In this document: positions 1-10,602 of the stretch, one piece after another
How the letters are laid out: every line of letters begins with the position of its first letter
How positions within the stretch are numbered: position 1 is the stretch's first letter
Origin: Maritalea myrionectae DSM 19524
GTDB lineage: Bacteria; Pseudomonadota; Alphaproteobacteria; Rhizobiales; Devosiaceae
Assembly: GCF_000423365.1 (NCBI RefSeq)
Contig: NZ_AUHV01000004.1
Span: 1 to 64,000, forward strand
Direction: 5' to 3'
DNA: 64,000 nucleotides
Made by a program: the position numbers and the translations under genes
Notes under the pieces: generated by a model
Databases searched by the model: none
Seen by the model: the letters and a program-made list of their open reading frames with translations, nothing else
What the model was told of the DNA's origin: nothing

Positions 1-1101
1 GCGATTACGAAAGTATTGTCTGAAGCGACAGGTGGTCAAGGCACAGCTTTTGACGAGATCGACAAAGCGCCAGAAGAAAAAGCACGTGGTATTACCATTT
101 CCACAGCGCACGTTGAGTACGAAACAGACGGTCGCCACTATGCGCACGTTGATTGCCCAGGCCACGCTGACTATGTGAAAAACATGATCACTGGTGCGGC
201 TCAGATGGATGGTGCTATTTTGGTTGTGAACGCAGCTGATGGCCCAATGCCACAGACACGTGAGCACATTTTGTTGGCCCGTCAGGTTGGTGTACCAGCG
301 CTGGTTGTGTTCTTGAACAAAGTTGACCAGGTTGACGACGAAGAGTTGTTGGAATTGGTGGAAATGGAAGTTCGTGAACTTTTGACCACTTATGAATTCC
401 CAGGCGACGATATTCCAATCGTAGCGGGTTCAGCTTTGGCTGCTTTGGAAGGCCGTGACGACGAAATCGGCAAAAACAAGATCCTTGAGCTGATGCAGGC
501 TGTTGACGATTATGTGCCAACACCAGCACGTCCTAAGGACCAGCCATTCTTGATGCCAATTGAAGACGTATTCTCAATTTCAGGCCGTGGTACAGTTGTT
601 ACCGGTCGTGTTGAGCGTGGCGTGATCAATGTTGGCGAAGAAGTTGAGATCGTTGGCATTAAAGACACACAGAAAACTGTTGTGACAGGCGTTGAAATGT
701 TCCGCAAGCTGCTGGATAGCGGTGAAGCTGGTGACAATATCGGTGCTTTGATCCGTGGTATTGACCGTGAGCAAGTTGAGCGTGGTCAGGTTTTGTGTAA
801 GCCAGGTTCAGTGACCCCACACACCAAGTTCATTGGTGAGGCGATCATTTTGACCAAAGACGAAGGTGGCCGTCATACGCCATTCTTCAACAACTACCGT
901 CCACAGTTCTACTTCCGTACAACTGACGTGACTGGTGTTGTGACGTTGCCAGAAGGCACCGAAATGGTGATGCCTGGTGACCGTGTTGAGATGAACGTTG
1001 AGTTGATCGTGCCGATCGCGATGGAAGAGCAATTGCGCTTCGCTATCCGCGAAGGTGGCCGCACTGTTGGCGCCGGCGTCGTCGCCAAAATCATCGAGTA
1101 G
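1..1101 (+). CDS. tuf: Elongation factor Tu, 5'-truncated by the window edge
   Basis: GTPase that carries aminoacyl-tRNA to the ribosomal A site. The reading frame is open from base 1 (A-I-T-K-V-L), so about 30 N-terminal residues with the P-loop lie outside the window; 366 residues remain. The G3 motif DCPGHADYV, the G4 motif NKVD and both beta-barrel domains are present, and the protein ends in a normal VVAKIIE tail. It lies directly upstream of rpsJ, as in the str-S10 arrangement. Leucine is written mostly as TTG (18 of 24 by hand count), with no CTC. Alphaproteobacteria often carry a second tuf copy, which cannot be checked here. Confidence 0.98.
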   Translation, partial: AITKVLSEATGGQGTAFDEIDKAPEEKARGITISTAHVEYETDGRHYAHVDCPGHADYVKNMITGAAQMDGAILVVNAADGPMPQTREHILLARQVGVPALVVFLNKVDQVDDEELLELVEMEVRELLTTYEFPGDDIPIVAGSALAALEGRDDEIGKNKILELMQAVDDYVPTPARPKDQPFLMPIEDVFSISGRGTVVTGRVERGVINVGEEVEIVGIKDTQKTVVTGVEMFRKLLDSGEAGDNIGALIRGIDREQVERGQVLCKPGSVTPHTKFIGEAIILTKDEGGRHTPFFNNYRPQFYFRTTDVTGVVTLPEGTEMVMPGDRVEMNVELIVPIAMEEQLRFAIREGGRTVGAGVVAKIIE

Positions 1102-1119
1102 TAAATTTTTCAAGCGCTT

Positions 1120-1144
1120 TGCGGCGTTCATTTAGAGCGCCGCA
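1120..1144 (+). promoter_or_regulatory. Hairpin in the tuf-rpsJ spacer
   Basis: A perfect 7 bp inverted repeat (TGCGGCG / CGCCGCA) with an 11 nt loop sits between the tuf stop and the rpsJ start. Only a short T-rich stretch follows, so it is a weak terminator at most. It could act as a partial attenuator or mRNA processing site between the str and S10 units; the function is inferred from position only. Confidence 0.4.
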
Positions 1145-1168
1145 GCGTTTATTTCGGGAAACATCGAC

Positions 1169-1477
1169 ATGAATGGTCAAAACATTCGTATCCGGCTGAA
1201 AGCGTTCGATCATCGAGTCCTCGATAGCTCGACGCATGAGATTGTGAACACGGCTAAGCGCACAGGCGCTCAAGTTCGTGGCCCAATCCCGTTGCCTACA
1301 CGAATTGAGAAATACACTGTCAACCGTTCGCCGCACGTCAATAAGAAGAGCCGCGAACAATTTGAAATTCGGACTCACAAGCGTCTTTTGGACATTGTGG
1401 AACCGACTCCACAGACAGTGGATGCGCTTATGAAGTTGGACTTGGCGGCCGGTGTGGACGTCGAGATCAAACTTTAG
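1169..1477 (+). CDS. rpsJ: 30S ribosomal protein S10
   Basis: Head-domain protein of the small subunit, also NusE in transcription antitermination. The 102 residues match the usual length. The N-terminal [13 protein letters not shown] strand and the loop [20 protein letters not shown] are typical. It is the first gene of the S10 block; the ATG lies 67 bases after tuf, behind a weak purine-rich stretch (CGGGAA). Confidence 0.98.
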   Translation: MNGQNIRIRLKAFDHRVLDSSTHEIVNTAKRTGAQVRGPIPLPTRIEKYTVNRSPHVNKKSREQFEIRTHKRLLDIVEPTPQTVDALMKLDLAAGVDVEIKL

Positions 1478-1500
1478 AACTTTAGAAAAGGTGTAAACCG

Positions 1501-2208
1501 ATGCGTTCAGGTGTGATCGCACAGAAGCTGGGCATGACCCGGATCTTTACAGAAGAGGGCAGAGATGTCCCTGTAACAGTCCTTGGTCTTCAGAACTGCC
1601 AAGTTGTCGCTCAGCGGACGGCGGACAAAAATGGTTATACGGCACTCCAATTGGGTGCGGGTACAGCCAAAGTAAAAAATACAAGCAGAGCGGCCCGTGG
1701 TCACTTTGCGGTAGCAAAAGTTGAACCAAAACGGAAAGTTGCGGAATTCCGCGTTTCCGAGGACAACATGATTGAAGTTGGCGCCGAAATGTTGGCTGAT
1801 CACTTCCATGTTGGCCAGTTTGTGGATGTGGCTGGTACATCAATCGGTAAAGGTTTTGCCGGTGCGATGAAGCGTCACAACTTCGGCGGGATGCGGGCAA
1901 CACACGGTGTGTCTATCTCTCACCGTGCCCACGGTTCGACTGGTCAGTGTCAAGATCCAGGTAAAGTCTTCAAAGGTAAGAAGATGGCTGGTCACATGGG
2001 CGCTGTTCGTACAACTACTCAAAACCTGAAGGTTGTGAAGGTTGACGTAGAACGCGGTTTGATCATGGTTCAGGGTTCTGTTCCAGGTTCAAAAGGTGGT
2101 TGGATTATGGTCCGTGATGCGGTTAAGAAGCCTGCATCTGCTGATGCGCCAACACCTGGTTCGTTCAAAGCGGCTGAAGCAGCTCAAGCTGAAGGGAGTG
2201 CTGAATAA
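1501..2208 (+). CDS. rplC: 50S ribosomal protein L3
   Basis: Early-assembly 23S rRNA-binding protein whose central loop reaches toward the peptidyl transferase centre. The signature [14 protein letters not shown] falls at residues 117-130 and the GSTGQ loop at 145-149. At 235 residues it is longer than the enterobacterial protein because of an Ala/Pro-rich acidic tail from about residue 206. Its TAA shares one base with the rplD ATG, so the two are probably translationally coupled. Confidence 0.98.
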   Translation: MRSGVIAQKLGMTRIFTEEGRDVPVTVLGLQNCQVVAQRTADKNGYTALQLGAGTAKVKNTSRAARGHFAVAKVEPKRKVAEFRVSEDNMIEVGAEMLADHFHVGQFVDVAGTSIGKGFAGAMKRHNFGGMRATHGVSISHRAHGSTGQCQDPGKVFKGKKMAGHMGAVRTTTQNLKVVKVDVERGLIMVQGSVPGSKGGWIMVRDAVKKPASADAPTPGSFKAAEAAQAEGSAE

Positions 2209-2828
2209 TGGAACTTTCAGTTATATCTCTCGACGGTAAATCTGCCGGCAAAGTGAACTTGTCTGACGACGTTTTTGGCCTTGAGCCACGTCAGGACATT
2301 TTGCACCGCATGGTTCGTTACCAGCAGTTGAAAAAAATGGCTGGCACACATGATGTGAAAAACCGCGCTGAAATCCGTGGCACAACAAAGAAATTTGTTC
2401 GCCAAAAAGGTTCAGGCGGAGCACGTCACGGTAACCGTAAGGTTCCAATTTTCCGCGGTGGTGGTCGTGCATTCGGCCCAACACCTCGCTCACATGCGAT
2501 CGTGTTGCCAAAGAAAGTTCGTGCGTTAGCACTTAAGCATGCATTGTCTACAAAAGCTAAGTCAGGTGACTTGGTGATTTTGGATAAAGCTGAAATCAAA
2601 GAAGCCAAAACATCAGCTTTGAAAAAAGCGTTTGGTGAGCTTGGTCTAGACAACGCTTTGATTATCGGTGGTTCAGAACTTGATCAAAACTTTGCGCTTG
2701 CCGCACGGAACATTGGTCACATCGACGTTCTGCCCGCTCAAGGCATCAATGTTTATGACATCTTGCGTCGCACAAAATTGGTGTTGACCAAGGCTGCTTT
2801 GGAAAGCTTGGAGGCTCGTTTCTCATGA
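2208..2828 (+). CDS. rplD: 50S ribosomal protein L4
   Basis: Lines part of the peptide exit tunnel; in enterobacteria L4 also represses its own operon, which is not shown here. The long Gly/Arg-rich tunnel loop ([20 protein letters not shown]) lies at about residues 70-90 of 206. The stop codon overlaps the rplW start by four bases (ATGA). Confidence 0.98.
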   Translation: MELSVISLDGKSAGKVNLSDDVFGLEPRQDILHRMVRYQQLKKMAGTHDVKNRAEIRGTTKKFVRQKGSGGARHGNRKVPIFRGGGRAFGPTPRSHAIVLPKKVRALALKHALSTKAKSGDLVILDKAEIKEAKTSALKKAFGELGLDNALIIGGSELDQNFALAARNIGHIDVLPAQGINVYDILRRTKLVLTKAALESLEARFS

Positions 2829-3118
2829 GCATGGTGAAAGCATACGATATTATTCGCAATCCGGTTGTGACTGAAAAGTCCACCTATGCGTCAGAGCACA
2901 ACCAAGTTGTATTTGACGTGGCGATCGATGCGACCAAGCCTGAAATCAAGGCAGCGGTTGAAGGGTTGTTCTCTGTTAAAGTGAAAGCCGTCAACACTTT
3001 GGTCCGCAAAGGCAAGGAAAAGCGTTTCCGCGGCCGCGTTGGTCAGCGCAAAGACGTGAAGAAAGCAATTGTGACATTGGCTGAAGGTCAGTCAATTGAC
3101 ATTGCGACCGGACTATAG
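2825..3118 (+). CDS. rplW: 50S ribosomal protein L23
   Basis: Exit-site protein that docks trigger factor and the signal recognition particle. The family core [11 protein letters not shown] at residues 9-19 and [14 protein letters not shown] mid-protein are visible. The start at 2825 overlaps rplD by four bases; a second in-frame ATG at 2831 would give a protein two residues shorter. Confidence 0.97.
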   Translation: MSMVKAYDIIRNPVVTEKSTYASEHNQVVFDVAIDATKPEIKAAVEGLFSVKVKAVNTLVRKGKEKRFRGRVGQRKDVKKAIVTLAEGQSIDIATGL

Positions 3119-3135
3119 GCAGGAAAGATTAGAAA

Positions 3136-3975
3136 ATGGCTTTGAAGCAATATAATCCAACCTCGCCAAGCCAACGTGCGCTGATCGGTATCGACCGTTC
3201 AGGACTTTGGAAGGGCGGTCCAGTCAAGAAATTGACTGAAGGTCTGACAAGCAAGGGCGGTCGCAACAATTCTGGCCGTATTACCATGCGTCGTCAGGGC
3301 GGTGGTGTTAAGCGTGCCTACCGTGTGGTTGACTTTAAGCGTCGTAAATATGACGTCGTCGGCACGGTTGAGCGTTTGGAGTATGATCCAAACCGCACAG
3401 CGTTCATCGCGCTTGTAAATTATGATGATGGCGAGCAAGCCTACATCTTGGCGCCGCAGCGTTTGGCTGCTGGTGACAAGGTTGTGGCCTCACGCAACAA
3501 TGTTGACGTGAAGCCAGGCAATGCGATGCCATTGGAAAAAATGCCAGTGGGTACCATTGTGCACAACGTTGAGATGAAGCCTCTAAAAGGTGGTCAGATT
3601 GCACGTTCTGCCGGTACTTACGTTCAATATGTTGGACGCGACCAAGGCATGGCTATTCTGCGGTTGAACTCAGGTGAAACGCGGTTGGTGCCAGGCTCTT
3701 GCATGGCAACAGTTGGTGCAGTGTCTAACGCTGATCACTCCAACACCAATTTGGGTAAAGCTGGTCGTAAGCGCTGGTTGGGCAAACGTCCTCAAGTTCG
3801 TGGTGTTGCCATGAACCCGATCGATCACCCACACGGTGGTGGTGAAGGGCGTACTTCAGGTGGTCGTCACCCAGTGACGCCTTGGGGTAAACCAACTAAG
3901 GGCAAGCGTACTCGCTCTAATAAACAGACGGACAAATTTATTGTTCGTTCACGTCATCAGAAAAAGGGCAGGTAG
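3136..3975 (+). CDS. rplB: 50S ribosomal protein L2
   Basis: Primary 23S rRNA binder needed for subunit joining and peptidyl transferase structure. The diagnostic [15 protein letters not shown] motif near residue 225 holds the conserved histidine close to the catalytic centre. The C-terminus is strongly basic. At 279 residues it is full length. Confidence 0.99.
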   Translation: MALKQYNPTSPSQRALIGIDRSGLWKGGPVKKLTEGLTSKGGRNNSGRITMRRQGGGVKRAYRVVDFKRRKYDVVGTVERLEYDPNRTAFIALVNYDDGEQAYILAPQRLAAGDKVVASRNNVDVKPGNAMPLEKMPVGTIVHNVEMKPLKGGQIARSAGTYVQYVGRDQGMAILRLNSGETRLVPGSCMATVGAVSNADHSNTNLGKAGRKRWLGKRPQVRGVAMNPIDHPHGGGEGRTSGGRHPVTPWGKPTKGKRTRSNKQTDKFIVRSRHQKKGR

Positions 3976-3981
3976 GTCACT

Positions 3982-4260
3982 ATGGCACGTTCTGTTTGGA
4001 AAGGTCCGTTTGTTGACGGATATCTGATCAAAAAAGCGGAAAAAGTCCGTGAGTCCGGCCGTCACGAAGTGATCAAAATCTGGAGCCGTCGCTCTACGAT
4101 TTTACCACAATTTGTGGGCCTCAATTTTGGTGTTTACAACGGCCAGAAGCACGTACCAGTTCTCGTAACTGAGGAAATGATCGGTCACAAGTTTGGTGAG
4201 TTTGCACCATCTCGTACCTATTATGGCCACGGCGCCGACAAAAAGGCGAAGAGGAAGTAA
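3982..4260 (+). CDS. rpsS: 30S ribosomal protein S19
   Basis: Head protein that forms a complex with S13 and contacts the A-site tRNA region. The 92 residues are the normal size. The signature [20 protein letters not shown] spans about residues 52-71. It starts six bases after rplB and ends two bases before rplV. Confidence 0.98.
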   Translation: MARSVWKGPFVDGYLIKKAEKVRESGRHEVIKIWSRRSTILPQFVGLNFGVYNGQKHVPVLVTEEMIGHKFGEFAPSRTYYGHGADKKAKRK

Positions 4261-4262
4261 CA

Positions 4263-4643
4263 ATGGGTAAGCCAAAGCGTGAACGTACGCTTAAAGACAA
4301 TGAGGCACGGGCCGTGTTGCGCATGTTGCGCACGAGCCCTCAGAAATTGAACCTCGTTGCAAGCGCTATCCGGGGTAAAAAGGTTGAGAAGGCTTTGGCC
4401 GAATTGACCTTTTCTCAAAAGCGCATTGCAAAAGATGTGAAAAAGACATTGGAAAGCGCCATCGCCAATGCTGAGAACAATCACGGTCTGGATACAGATG
4501 CGTTGGTCGTTGCTGAAGCATATGTGGGCAAGTCCTTGGTGATGAAGCGTTTCCGTCCACGTGCTCGTGGTCGTGTGGGTAAGATTTTGAAGCCTTTCTC
4601 ACATCTGACTATCGTTGTTCGTGAAGTCGAGGAGGCCGCATAA
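4263..4643 (+). CDS. rplV: 50S ribosomal protein L22
   Basis: Its beta-hairpin lines the exit tunnel near the macrolide site. The hairpin segment [14 protein letters not shown] lies at about residues 97-110 of 126, and the N-terminal [17 protein letters not shown] segment is typical. The final A of the TAA is shared with the rpsC ATG. Confidence 0.98.
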   Translation: MGKPKRERTLKDNEARAVLRMLRTSPQKLNLVASAIRGKKVEKALAELTFSQKRIAKDVKKTLESAIANAENNHGLDTDALVVAEAYVGKSLVMKRFRPRARGRVGKILKPFSHLTIVVREVEEAA

Positions 4644-5365
4644 TGGGTCATAAGATTAATCCAATCGGTTTCCGTCTTGGTGTTAACCGGACTTGGGACA
4701 GCCGCTGGTTCGCTGATAAAGGCGAATATGGTAGCTTGTTGCAGGAAGATTTGAAAATCCGCAAAATGCTTAAGAAGGAACTTAAGCAAGCTGCGGTTTC
4801 TAAAATCGTGATTGAGCGTCCACACCGTAAATGCCGCGTGTCTATTCATACAGCACGTCCTGGTATTGTGATCGGTAAAAAAGGCGCTGACATCGAGAAG
4901 CTGCGTAATAAAATTCGCAAGTTCACCGATTCAGAAGTACACATCAACATTGTTGAAGTACGTAAGCCTGAAACGGATGCGAACCTTGTTGCCCAGGGCA
5001 TCGCGCAGCAACTTGAGCGTCGTGTATCTTTCCGTCGTGCCATGAAGCGTGCAGTGCAAACTGCAATGCGTATGGGCGCTGAAGGTATCCGGGTGAACGT
5101 AGCTGGTCGTTTGGGCGGCGCAGACATTGCGCGGACTGAATGGTATCGCGAAGGTCGCGTTTCTTTGCACACATTGCGTGCTGACATTGATTACGGCACT
5201 GCGGAAGCTGAAACAACATTCGGGATCATCGGGATCAAAGTTTGGATTTCAAAAGGTGAAATTCTTGAACATGATCCAATGGCTCACGAACGTCGTGCGA
5301 TTGAAGCTAGCGGTGGTGGCGATAAGAAGCCTCAGCGTCAGCGTCGTCAGCAGGCTGCAGGCTAA
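4643..5365 (+). CDS. rpsC: 30S ribosomal protein S3
   Basis: Part of the mRNA entry channel. The N-terminal [13 protein letters not shown], a KH domain with the GxxG-like element [14 protein letters not shown] near residues 73-86, and the C-terminal S3 domain are all present in 240 residues. The tail is rich in Lys, Arg and Gln. Confidence 0.99.
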   Translation: MGHKINPIGFRLGVNRTWDSRWFADKGEYGSLLQEDLKIRKMLKKELKQAAVSKIVIERPHRKCRVSIHTARPGIVIGKKGADIEKLRNKIRKFTDSEVHINIVEVRKPETDANLVAQGIAQQLERRVSFRRAMKRAVQTAMRMGAEGIRVNVAGRLGGADIARTEWYREGRVSLHTLRADIDYGTAEAETTFGIIGIKVWISKGEILEHDPMAHERRAIEASGGGDKKPQRQRRQQAAG

Positions 5366-5379
5366 GGAGTTTACTGATC

Positions 5380-5793
5380 ATGCTGCAACCTAAACGTACA
5401 AAATTTCGTAAAGCGCACAAAGGCCGCATCCATGGTGTTGCCAAAGGTGGTTTTACATTGAACTTTGGGTCTCATGGCCTTAAAGCTCAAGAACCTGAGC
5501 GTGTTACTTCACGTCAGATCGAAGCTGCACGTCGTGCAATGACCCGTCACATGAAACGTGCCGGTCGTGTTTGGATCCGCGTGTTTCCTGATGTACCTGT
5601 AAGCTCTAAGCCTACAGAAGTTCGGATGGGTAAAGGTAAAGGTTCACCAGATTATTGGGCCGCTCGGGTTAAGCCAGGTCGGGTCATGTTTGAAATCGAT
5701 GGTGTGTCGGACGAAGTTGCACGCGAAGCCTTGCGCTTGGCAGCAATGAAATTGCCGATCAAAACACGGGTTGTTACCCGTATTGCGGACTAA
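5380..5793 (+). CDS. rplP: 50S ribosomal protein L16
   Basis: Organises the A-site tRNA pocket of the large subunit. The 137 residues begin [15 protein letters not shown] and contain [19 protein letters not shown], both diagnostic. A clear AAGGAG ribosome-binding site precedes the ATG. Confidence 0.98.
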   Translation: MLQPKRTKFRKAHKGRIHGVAKGGFTLNFGSHGLKAQEPERVTSRQIEAARRAMTRHMKRAGRVWIRVFPDVPVSSKPTEVRMGKGKGSPDYWAARVKPGRVMFEIDGVSDEVAREALRLAAMKLPIKTRVVTRIAD

Positions 5794-5805
5794 GGGGCAC
5801 GTCTC

Positions 5806-6003
5806 ATGAATGCGAGTGAAGTGCGGGTTAAGACCGCAGACGAGCTAAAGCAAGAATTGGTTGATTTGAAAAAAGAGCAGTTCAATCTGCGTTTTCAACG
5901 TGCAACCCAGCAGCTTGAAAATACCGCGCGTGTTCGGCAGGTTCGCCGTGACATTGCTCGGATTAAGACCATCCTGCGCGAAAAAAGCGTAGCAGGCCAG
6001 TAG
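5806..6003 (+). CDS. rpmC: 50S ribosomal protein L29
   Basis: Small two-helix protein beside L23 at the tunnel exit. In 65 residues it shows the hallmark [12 protein letters not shown]-type helix ([20 protein letters not shown]) followed by [12 protein letters not shown]. The ribosome-binding site is AAGGGG. Confidence 0.97.
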   Translation: MNASEVRVKTADELKQELVDLKKEQFNLRFQRATQQLENTARVRQVRRDIARIKTILREKSVAGQ

Positions 6004-6013
6004 GAGCGTTTTG

Positions 6014-6247
6014 ATGCCAAAGCGTATATTGCAAGGGACTGTGGTCTCTGACAAGAACGAGAAAACTGTTGTGGTACGTGTTGAACGTCGTTTTACGCAC
6101 CCGCTTTTGAAAAAGACAGTTCGTCGTTCAAAAAAATATCAGGCGCATGACGAAGCGAATGCGGCCAAGATTGGTGACATTGTTCAAATTCAAGAATGTG
6201 CACCGGTTTCTAAGAATAAAAGATGGGCCGTTATTCAGGCTTCGTAA
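6014..6247 (+). CDS. rpsQ: 30S ribosomal protein S17
   Basis: Primary 16S rRNA binder in the body of the small subunit. The OB-fold sequence ([20 protein letters not shown], then [14 protein letters not shown]) is clear. I start it at the ATG at 6014 (77 aa), with AGGAG at 6002-6006, not at the TTG one codon upstream. Confidence 0.97.
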   Translation: MPKRILQGTVVSDKNEKTVVVRVERRFTHPLLKKTVRRSKKYQAHDEANAAKIGDIVQIQECAPVSKNKRWAVIQAS

Positions 6248-6322
6248 AGAGCTTTAGAATATCGGAATGAATGTTGTAAATCGGTTGTTTAGAATCAACC
6301 AAAATATAGAAGGCAGCCAGTC

Positions 6323-6691
6323 ATGATTCAGATGCAGACGAATCTCGATGTCGCGGATAATTCCGGTGCGCGTCGTGTTATGTGCATCAAGGTGCTGGGC
6401 GGTTCCAAGCGTAAATACGCTTCTGTGGGCGACGTAATTGTTGTGTCCGTTAAAGAAGCTATTCCGCGTGGCCGCGTTAAGAAGGGTCAAGTGATGCGCG
6501 CAGTAGTTGTGCGTACGGCGAAAGACATTCGCCGCCCCGATGGTACCGTGATCCGTTTTGACCGCAATGCAGCGGTCTTGGTGAACAACAATAAAGAGCC
6601 AATCGGCACACGTATCTTTGGACCAGTTCCTCGCGAATTGCGCTCAAAGAACCACATGAAGATTGTCTCACTTGCGCCGGAGGTGCTGTAA
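6323..6691 (+). CDS. rplN: 50S ribosomal protein L14
   Basis: Interface protein that contacts 16S rRNA helix 14. The start [20 protein letters not shown] and the 122-residue length are exactly typical. A 75-base spacer follows rpsQ, longer than the other gaps nearby, marking the usual break before the L14-L24-L5 group. Confidence 0.99.
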   Translation: MIQMQTNLDVADNSGARRVMCIKVLGGSKRKYASVGDVIVVSVKEAIPRGRVKKGQVMRAVVVRTAKDIRRPDGTVIRFDRNAAVLVNNNKEPIGTRIFGPVPRELRSKNHMKIVSLAPEVL

Positions 6692-6693
6692 CC

Positions 6694-7008
6694 ATGGCTG
6701 CCAAGATTAAAAAAGGCGACAAGGTTATCGTTTTGACTGGCCGCGACAAGGGCAAAACTGGTGAAGTTTTGCGCGTTGCGCCGGAAGAGAACCGCGCCGT
6801 TGTTCAAGGTGTGAATTTGGTGAAACGTCATCAACGTGCAACACAAACAAATGAAGGCGGCATCTTTAACAAAGAAGCGCCAATTCACTTGTCAAACATT
6901 GCATTGGTTGACCCGAAAGAAAACAAAGCAACTCGTGTTGGTTTTGTGGTCAAAGATGGCGAAAAGAAACGCGTAGCAAAGCGTTCAGGAGATGTGATCG
7001 ATGGCTGA
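6694..7008 (+). CDS. rplX: 50S ribosomal protein L24
   Basis: Assembly initiator that binds the 5' end of 23S rRNA. A KOW motif ([20 protein letters not shown]) lies near the N-terminus of this 104 aa protein. The rplE ATG lies inside its 3' end, overlapping by eight bases. Confidence 0.98.
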   Translation: MAAKIKKGDKVIVLTGRDKGKTGEVLRVAPEENRAVVQGVNLVKRHQRATQTNEGGIFNKEAPIHLSNIALVDPKENKATRVGFVVKDGEKKRVAKRSGDVIDG

Positions 7009-7555
7009 GAATTACGTCCCACGTCTACGCACACATTATAATGATGTTGTGCGCGCTGGCCTAACTGACCAGTTTAATTACCAAAACCACTTGCAGGTTC
7101 CAAAATTGGACAAAGTGGTTTTGAATATGGGTGTTGGCGAAGCTGTAAATGATACCAAGAAAGTTAAGTCTGCCTTGGCTGATATGGAAGCTATTGCCGG
7201 TCAAAAGCCGATTATTACATATGCGAAGAAGTCTATTGCGGGCTTTAAAGTGCGCGAAGAAATGCCTTTGGGTGTTAAAGTGACTTTGCGTAAGACGCAG
7301 ATGTACGAATTTGTTGATCGTTTGGTGAACATTGCTTTGCCTCGCGTTCGGGACTTTCGTGGGCTAAACCCAAAAAGCTTTGACGGCCGCGGCAACTTTG
7401 CAATGGGTATCAAAGAACACATCGTCTTCCCTGAGATCAATTACGACCAAGTTGATCAAATGTGGGGTATGGACATCATTGTGTGCACCACTGCAAATAG
7501 CGACGAAGAAGCCTTGGCGCTTCTTAAAGGCTTTAACTTCCCGTTTCGTCAGTAG
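7001..7555 (+). CDS. rplE: 50S ribosomal protein L5
   Basis: Binds 5S rRNA and forms part of the central protuberance. In 184 residues it shows [16 protein letters not shown], the [18 protein letters not shown] segment and the C-terminal [16 protein letters not shown]. It starts inside the end of rplX, which suggests coupled translation. Confidence 0.99.
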   Translation: MAENYVPRLRTHYNDVVRAGLTDQFNYQNHLQVPKLDKVVLNMGVGEAVNDTKKVKSALADMEAIAGQKPIITYAKKSIAGFKVREEMPLGVKVTLRKTQMYEFVDRLVNIALPRVRDFRGLNPKSFDGRGNFAMGIKEHIVFPEINYDQVDQMWGMDIIVCTTANSDEEALALLKGFNFPFRQ

Positions 7556-7589
7556 TCGAAACGAGACGATCGAATAAGGATCAAAGAAG

Positions 7590-7895
7590 ATGGCAAAGAA
7601 AAGCGCCGTAGAAAATAACGAGAAAAAGCGTCGTTTGGTGGACAAATACTCCGCTAAGCGTGCTGATCTCAAAGCGATTGTTGACGATCGTTCTCTTCCT
7701 ATTGAAGAGCGTTTCGCTGCAACATTGAAGTTGGCTGAATTGCCACGCAACAGTGCAGCTGTTCGTGTACGCAATCGTTGTGAAGTTACAGGTCGGCCAC
7801 GTGGCTATTACCGGAAACTCAAAATGTCACGTATTTCACTACGTGAATTGGGTAACGAAGGTAAAATTCCTGGCCTCGTCAAGTCGAGCTGGTAA
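7590..7895 (+). CDS. rpsN: 30S ribosomal protein S14, zinc-independent type
   Basis: Head protein of the small subunit. At 101 residues this is the long form without CxxC zinc ligands (only one Cys, in [12 protein letters not shown]). The C-terminal [16 protein letters not shown] is typical. Its use of the zinc-free type means this copy is not a zinc-starvation replacement. Confidence 0.98.
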   Translation: MAKKSAVENNEKKRRLVDKYSAKRADLKAIVDDRSLPIEERFAATLKLAELPRNSAAVRVRNRCEVTGRPRGYYRKLKMSRISLRELGNEGKIPGLVKSSW

Positions 7896-7908
7896 GGAGA
7901 CATAAGCG

Positions 7909-8307
7909 ATGAGTTTTACTGATCCGCTTGGTGATATGCTAACACGTATCCGGAATGCCCAAATGCGCAACCGGACTACTGTTTCAACACCTGCATCTAA
8001 ATTGCGGGCACGTGTTTTGGACGTTTTGAAGTCTGAAGGCTTCATTCGCGGCTATAGCGTGACCGAATTTGAAAACGGCTCTGCTGAGTATAGCGTTGAG
8101 TTGAAATATCTCGACAATCAGCCAGTGATCCGCGAAATCCAACGTGTTTCAAAGCCAGGTCGTCGTGTGTACGCTTCTGTGAAGAATATTCCACAAGTGG
8201 CAAACGGCCTCGGGGTATCCATCGTTTCAACACCTAAGGGTGTGATGGCTGACCATGAAGCACGTCAAAATAACGTTGGTGGTGAAGTGTTGTGCCGCGT
8301 CTTTTAA
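7909..8307 (+). CDS. rpsH: 30S ribosomal protein S8
   Basis: Binds the central domain of 16S rRNA and, in enterobacteria, regulates the spc operon. The 132 residues start with the typical [17 protein letters not shown] and end with the conserved [10 protein letters not shown] good AAGGAG precedes the ATG. Confidence 0.99.
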   Translation: MSFTDPLGDMLTRIRNAQMRNRTTVSTPASKLRARVLDVLKSEGFIRGYSVTEFENGSAEYSVELKYLDNQPVIREIQRVSKPGRRVYASVKNIPQVANGLGVSIVSTPKGVMADHEARQNNVGGEVLCRVF

Positions 8308-8367
8308 GGCGTTAAACACACTGATCTCACTATTTAGCTACGGTTTGAACCGAAAAGGCAAAAGAAC

Positions 8368-8901
8368 ATGTCGCGTATTGGCAAGAAACCAGTCGCCCTT
8401 CTAGATGGCGTGACGGTCACAATCGAAGGCCAAACGGTTAAGGCAAAGGGCCCTAAGGGCGAATTGTCTGTTGATTTGGTTGACTTGGTGACAGTTGAAA
8501 TGACCGAAGAGGGTGTCCAGGTCACCCCCGTGAACGATAGCAAACAAGCGCGTTCTGCTTGGGGTATGTCACGTACATTGGTGAACAACATTGTCACTGG
8601 TGTGAAAGAGGGCTTTTCTAAGAAGCTGGTAATCAACGGTGTTGGTTATCGTGCTCAAATGCAAGGTACTGACCTTAAGTTGGCACTTGGCTTTTCACAT
8701 GATGTGATTTTCAAGGCACCTGAAGGCATTAAGCTTGAAGCACCACAGGCAACTGAGGTTGTTATTTCAGGTATTGATAAGCAAGCGGTTGGGCAGGTTG
8801 CTGCCAATATCCGTGAGTTCCGGCCACCAGAGCCTTATAAAGGCAAAGGTATCCGTTACGAGGACGAATATATCTTCCGTAAAGAAGGTAAGAAGAAGTA
8901 A
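8368..8901 (+). CDS. rplF: 50S ribosomal protein L6
   Basis: Sits near the sarcin-ricin loop and the factor-binding site. Two tandem L6 folds are visible; the start MSRIGKKPV and the C-terminal signature [13 protein letters not shown] are diagnostic. Length is 177 residues. Confidence 0.99.
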   Translation: MSRIGKKPVALLDGVTVTIEGQTVKAKGPKGELSVDLVDLVTVEMTEEGVQVTPVNDSKQARSAWGMSRTLVNNIVTGVKEGFSKKLVINGVGYRAQMQGTDLKLALGFSHDVIFKAPEGIKLEAPQATEVVISGIDKQAVGQVAANIREFRPPEPYKGKGIRYEDEYIFRKEGKKK

Positions 8902-8913
8902 GGGCGCAAGAGA

Positions 8914-9267
8914 ATGGCGAATATGTCTAGCAAAGACCGCCGCAAGGCGAGAGTACGTCGCGCAATTCGTTTGCGCGCAAATGGTCGTCCACGTTTGTCG
9001 GTTTTCCGTTCGGGCAAAAATATTTATGCCCAAGTTATCGATGACACGACTGGCCACACTTTGGCTGCCGCTTCAACTTTGGACAAAGATCTTAAAGTTG
9101 AAAATGGTAGCAACCAAGATGCTGCACAGCAGGTCGGCAAACTTGTTGCTGAACGTGCTGTAAAAGCCGGCGTTGGCGATGTGATTTTCGATCGTGGTGA
9201 ATATCTATACCACGGCCGCGTGAAAGCTTTGGCAGAAGCTGCACGTGAGGGCGGGCTGAGCTTCTAA
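8914..9267 (+). CDS. rplR: 50S ribosomal protein L18
   Basis: 5S rRNA-binding protein. In 117 residues it carries the basic N-terminus ([13 protein letters not shown]), the [18 protein letters not shown] strand and the C-terminal [20 protein letters not shown]. Thirteen bases separate it from rplF. Confidence 0.98.
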   Translation: MANMSSKDRRKARVRRAIRLRANGRPRLSVFRSGKNIYAQVIDDTTGHTLAAASTLDKDLKVENGSNQDAAQQVGKLVAERAVKAGVGDVIFDRGEYLYHGRVKALAEAAREGGLSF

Positions 9268-9319
9268 ATGAATGCGCAAGCCAAAACAAAACAGAATTTA
9301 AAGAGAACTGGTTGAGACG

Positions 9320-9862
9320 ATGAGAGACAATCAAGAGCGCGATAGCGAATTTGTTGATCGCCTGGTCCACATCAATCGCGTGGCGAAAGTGGTGAAAGGC
9401 GGCCGTCGTTTCGGCTTTGCTGCACTTGTTGTGGTTGGTGATCAAAAAGGCCGTGTTGGTTTCGGTCATGGTAAGGCGCGTGAAGTGCCTGAAGCGATCC
9501 GTAAGGCAACAGAGCAAGCCAAACGTCAAATGATCCGTGTGCCATTGCGTGAAGCGCGTACATTGCACCACGATGTGGCGGGTCGTCACGGTGCGGGCAA
9601 GGTGTTCTTGCGTGCGGCACCTGCGGGTACTGGTATTATTGCCGGTGGTCCAATGCGTGCGGTATTTGAGACGCTTGGTATTGCGGATATTGTGGCCAAG
9701 TCACAAGGTTCAGCAAACCCATATAACATGGTTCGGGCAACATTTGATGCTTTGAAAAATCTGGATAGCCCACGCTCAGTTGCTGCGCGTCGTGGTTTGA
9801 AGGTTTCTGAAATTCAAGGTCGTCGCCGGGAATCTGACGTTGGCGAACAGGTGAATGCGTAA
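9320..9862 (+). CDS. rpsE: 30S ribosomal protein S5
   Basis: Accuracy-determining protein near the decoding site and mRNA entry channel. The dsRBD-like N-domain includes [20 protein letters not shown], and the C-domain has [19 protein letters not shown]. At 180 residues it is full length. The 52-base gap before it is the longest between rpsH and rpmD apart from the one before rplF. Confidence 0.99.
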   Translation: MRDNQERDSEFVDRLVHINRVAKVVKGGRRFGFAALVVVGDQKGRVGFGHGKAREVPEAIRKATEQAKRQMIRVPLREARTLHHDVAGRHGAGKVFLRAAPAGTGIIAGGPMRAVFETLGIADIVAKSQGSANPYNMVRATFDALKNLDSPRSVAARRGLKVSEIQGRRRESDVGEQVNA

Positions 9863-9893
9863 TTCGCGTCACTGACGTTTACGGAGTTGAGAA

Positions 9894-10082
9894 ATGGCTG
9901 AAAAAACAGTAACTGTTGAGCAGATTGGTAGCCCGATCCGCCGGACACAAGATCAACGTGCCACGCTTGTTGGTCTTGGTCTGAACAAAATGCATCGTCG
10001 TCGTACACTGGAAGATACTCCAGCTGTGCGTGGGATGATCAAAAAAGTTTCGCATCTCGTTCGCGTTGTCGACGAGAAGTAA
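9894..10082 (+). CDS. rpmD: 50S ribosomal protein L30
   Basis: Small large-subunit protein of 62 residues. It has the typical [20 protein letters not shown] start and the [20 protein letters not shown] middle. It lies in the canonical place between rpsE and rplO. Confidence 0.97.
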   Translation: MAEKTVTVEQIGSPIRRTQDQRATLVGLGLNKMHRRRTLEDTPAVRGMIKKVSHLVRVVDEK

Positions 10083-10097
10083 TAAAAGGGTTTTGTC

Positions 10098-10568
10098 ATG
10101 CGACTGAATGAGTTGGCCGACAATAAAGGTGCCACAAAGAACCGCACACGCATTGGTCGTGGTATTGGTTCTGGTAAAGGCAAAACCGGTGGCCGCGGTG
10201 TAAAGGGTCAAAAGTCACGCTCAGGTGTATCCGTGAACGGGTTCCGTGGTGAGCAGACAAACTTGATCCAGCAAATGCCTAAGCGCGGGTTTAACAATCC
10301 GTTTGCGAAAAAGTTCAATGCCGTTCGTCTTGATCGCATTCAAACTGCGATTGATTCCGGCAAACTTGACGCCAAGGGCGTGATTGACGCAAAAGCATTG
10401 GTTGAAGCGGGCGTTATTCGTCGCGCTAAAGACGGTGTGCGTTTGATCGCTGGTGGCGAATTTAAAGCGTCTAAAGTGACCTTTAAAGTTGACCATGCGT
10501 CAAAAGGTGCCCAAGCAGCTGTAGATGCTGTTGGCGGCAAAATCGATCTTCCAGCGGCGGCGGAGTAA
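10098..10568 (+). CDS. rplO: 50S ribosomal protein L15
   Basis: Late-assembly protein deep in the large subunit. The N-terminal Gly/Lys-rich extension (RIGRGIGSGKGKTGGRGVKG) is diagnostic, followed by an Ala-rich C-domain. Length is 156 residues. secY begins 34 bases after the stop. Confidence 0.98.
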   Translation: MRLNELADNKGATKNRTRIGRGIGSGKGKTGGRGVKGQKSRSGVSVNGFRGEQTNLIQQMPKRGFNNPFAKKFNAVRLDRIQTAIDSGKLDAKGVIDAKALVEAGVIRRAKDGVRLIAGGEFKASKVTFKVDHASKGAQAAVDAVGGKIDLPAAAE

Positions 10569-10602
10569 TTCGCCGCTTCTTCTCATTTATTGAGGATGGT
10601 TT

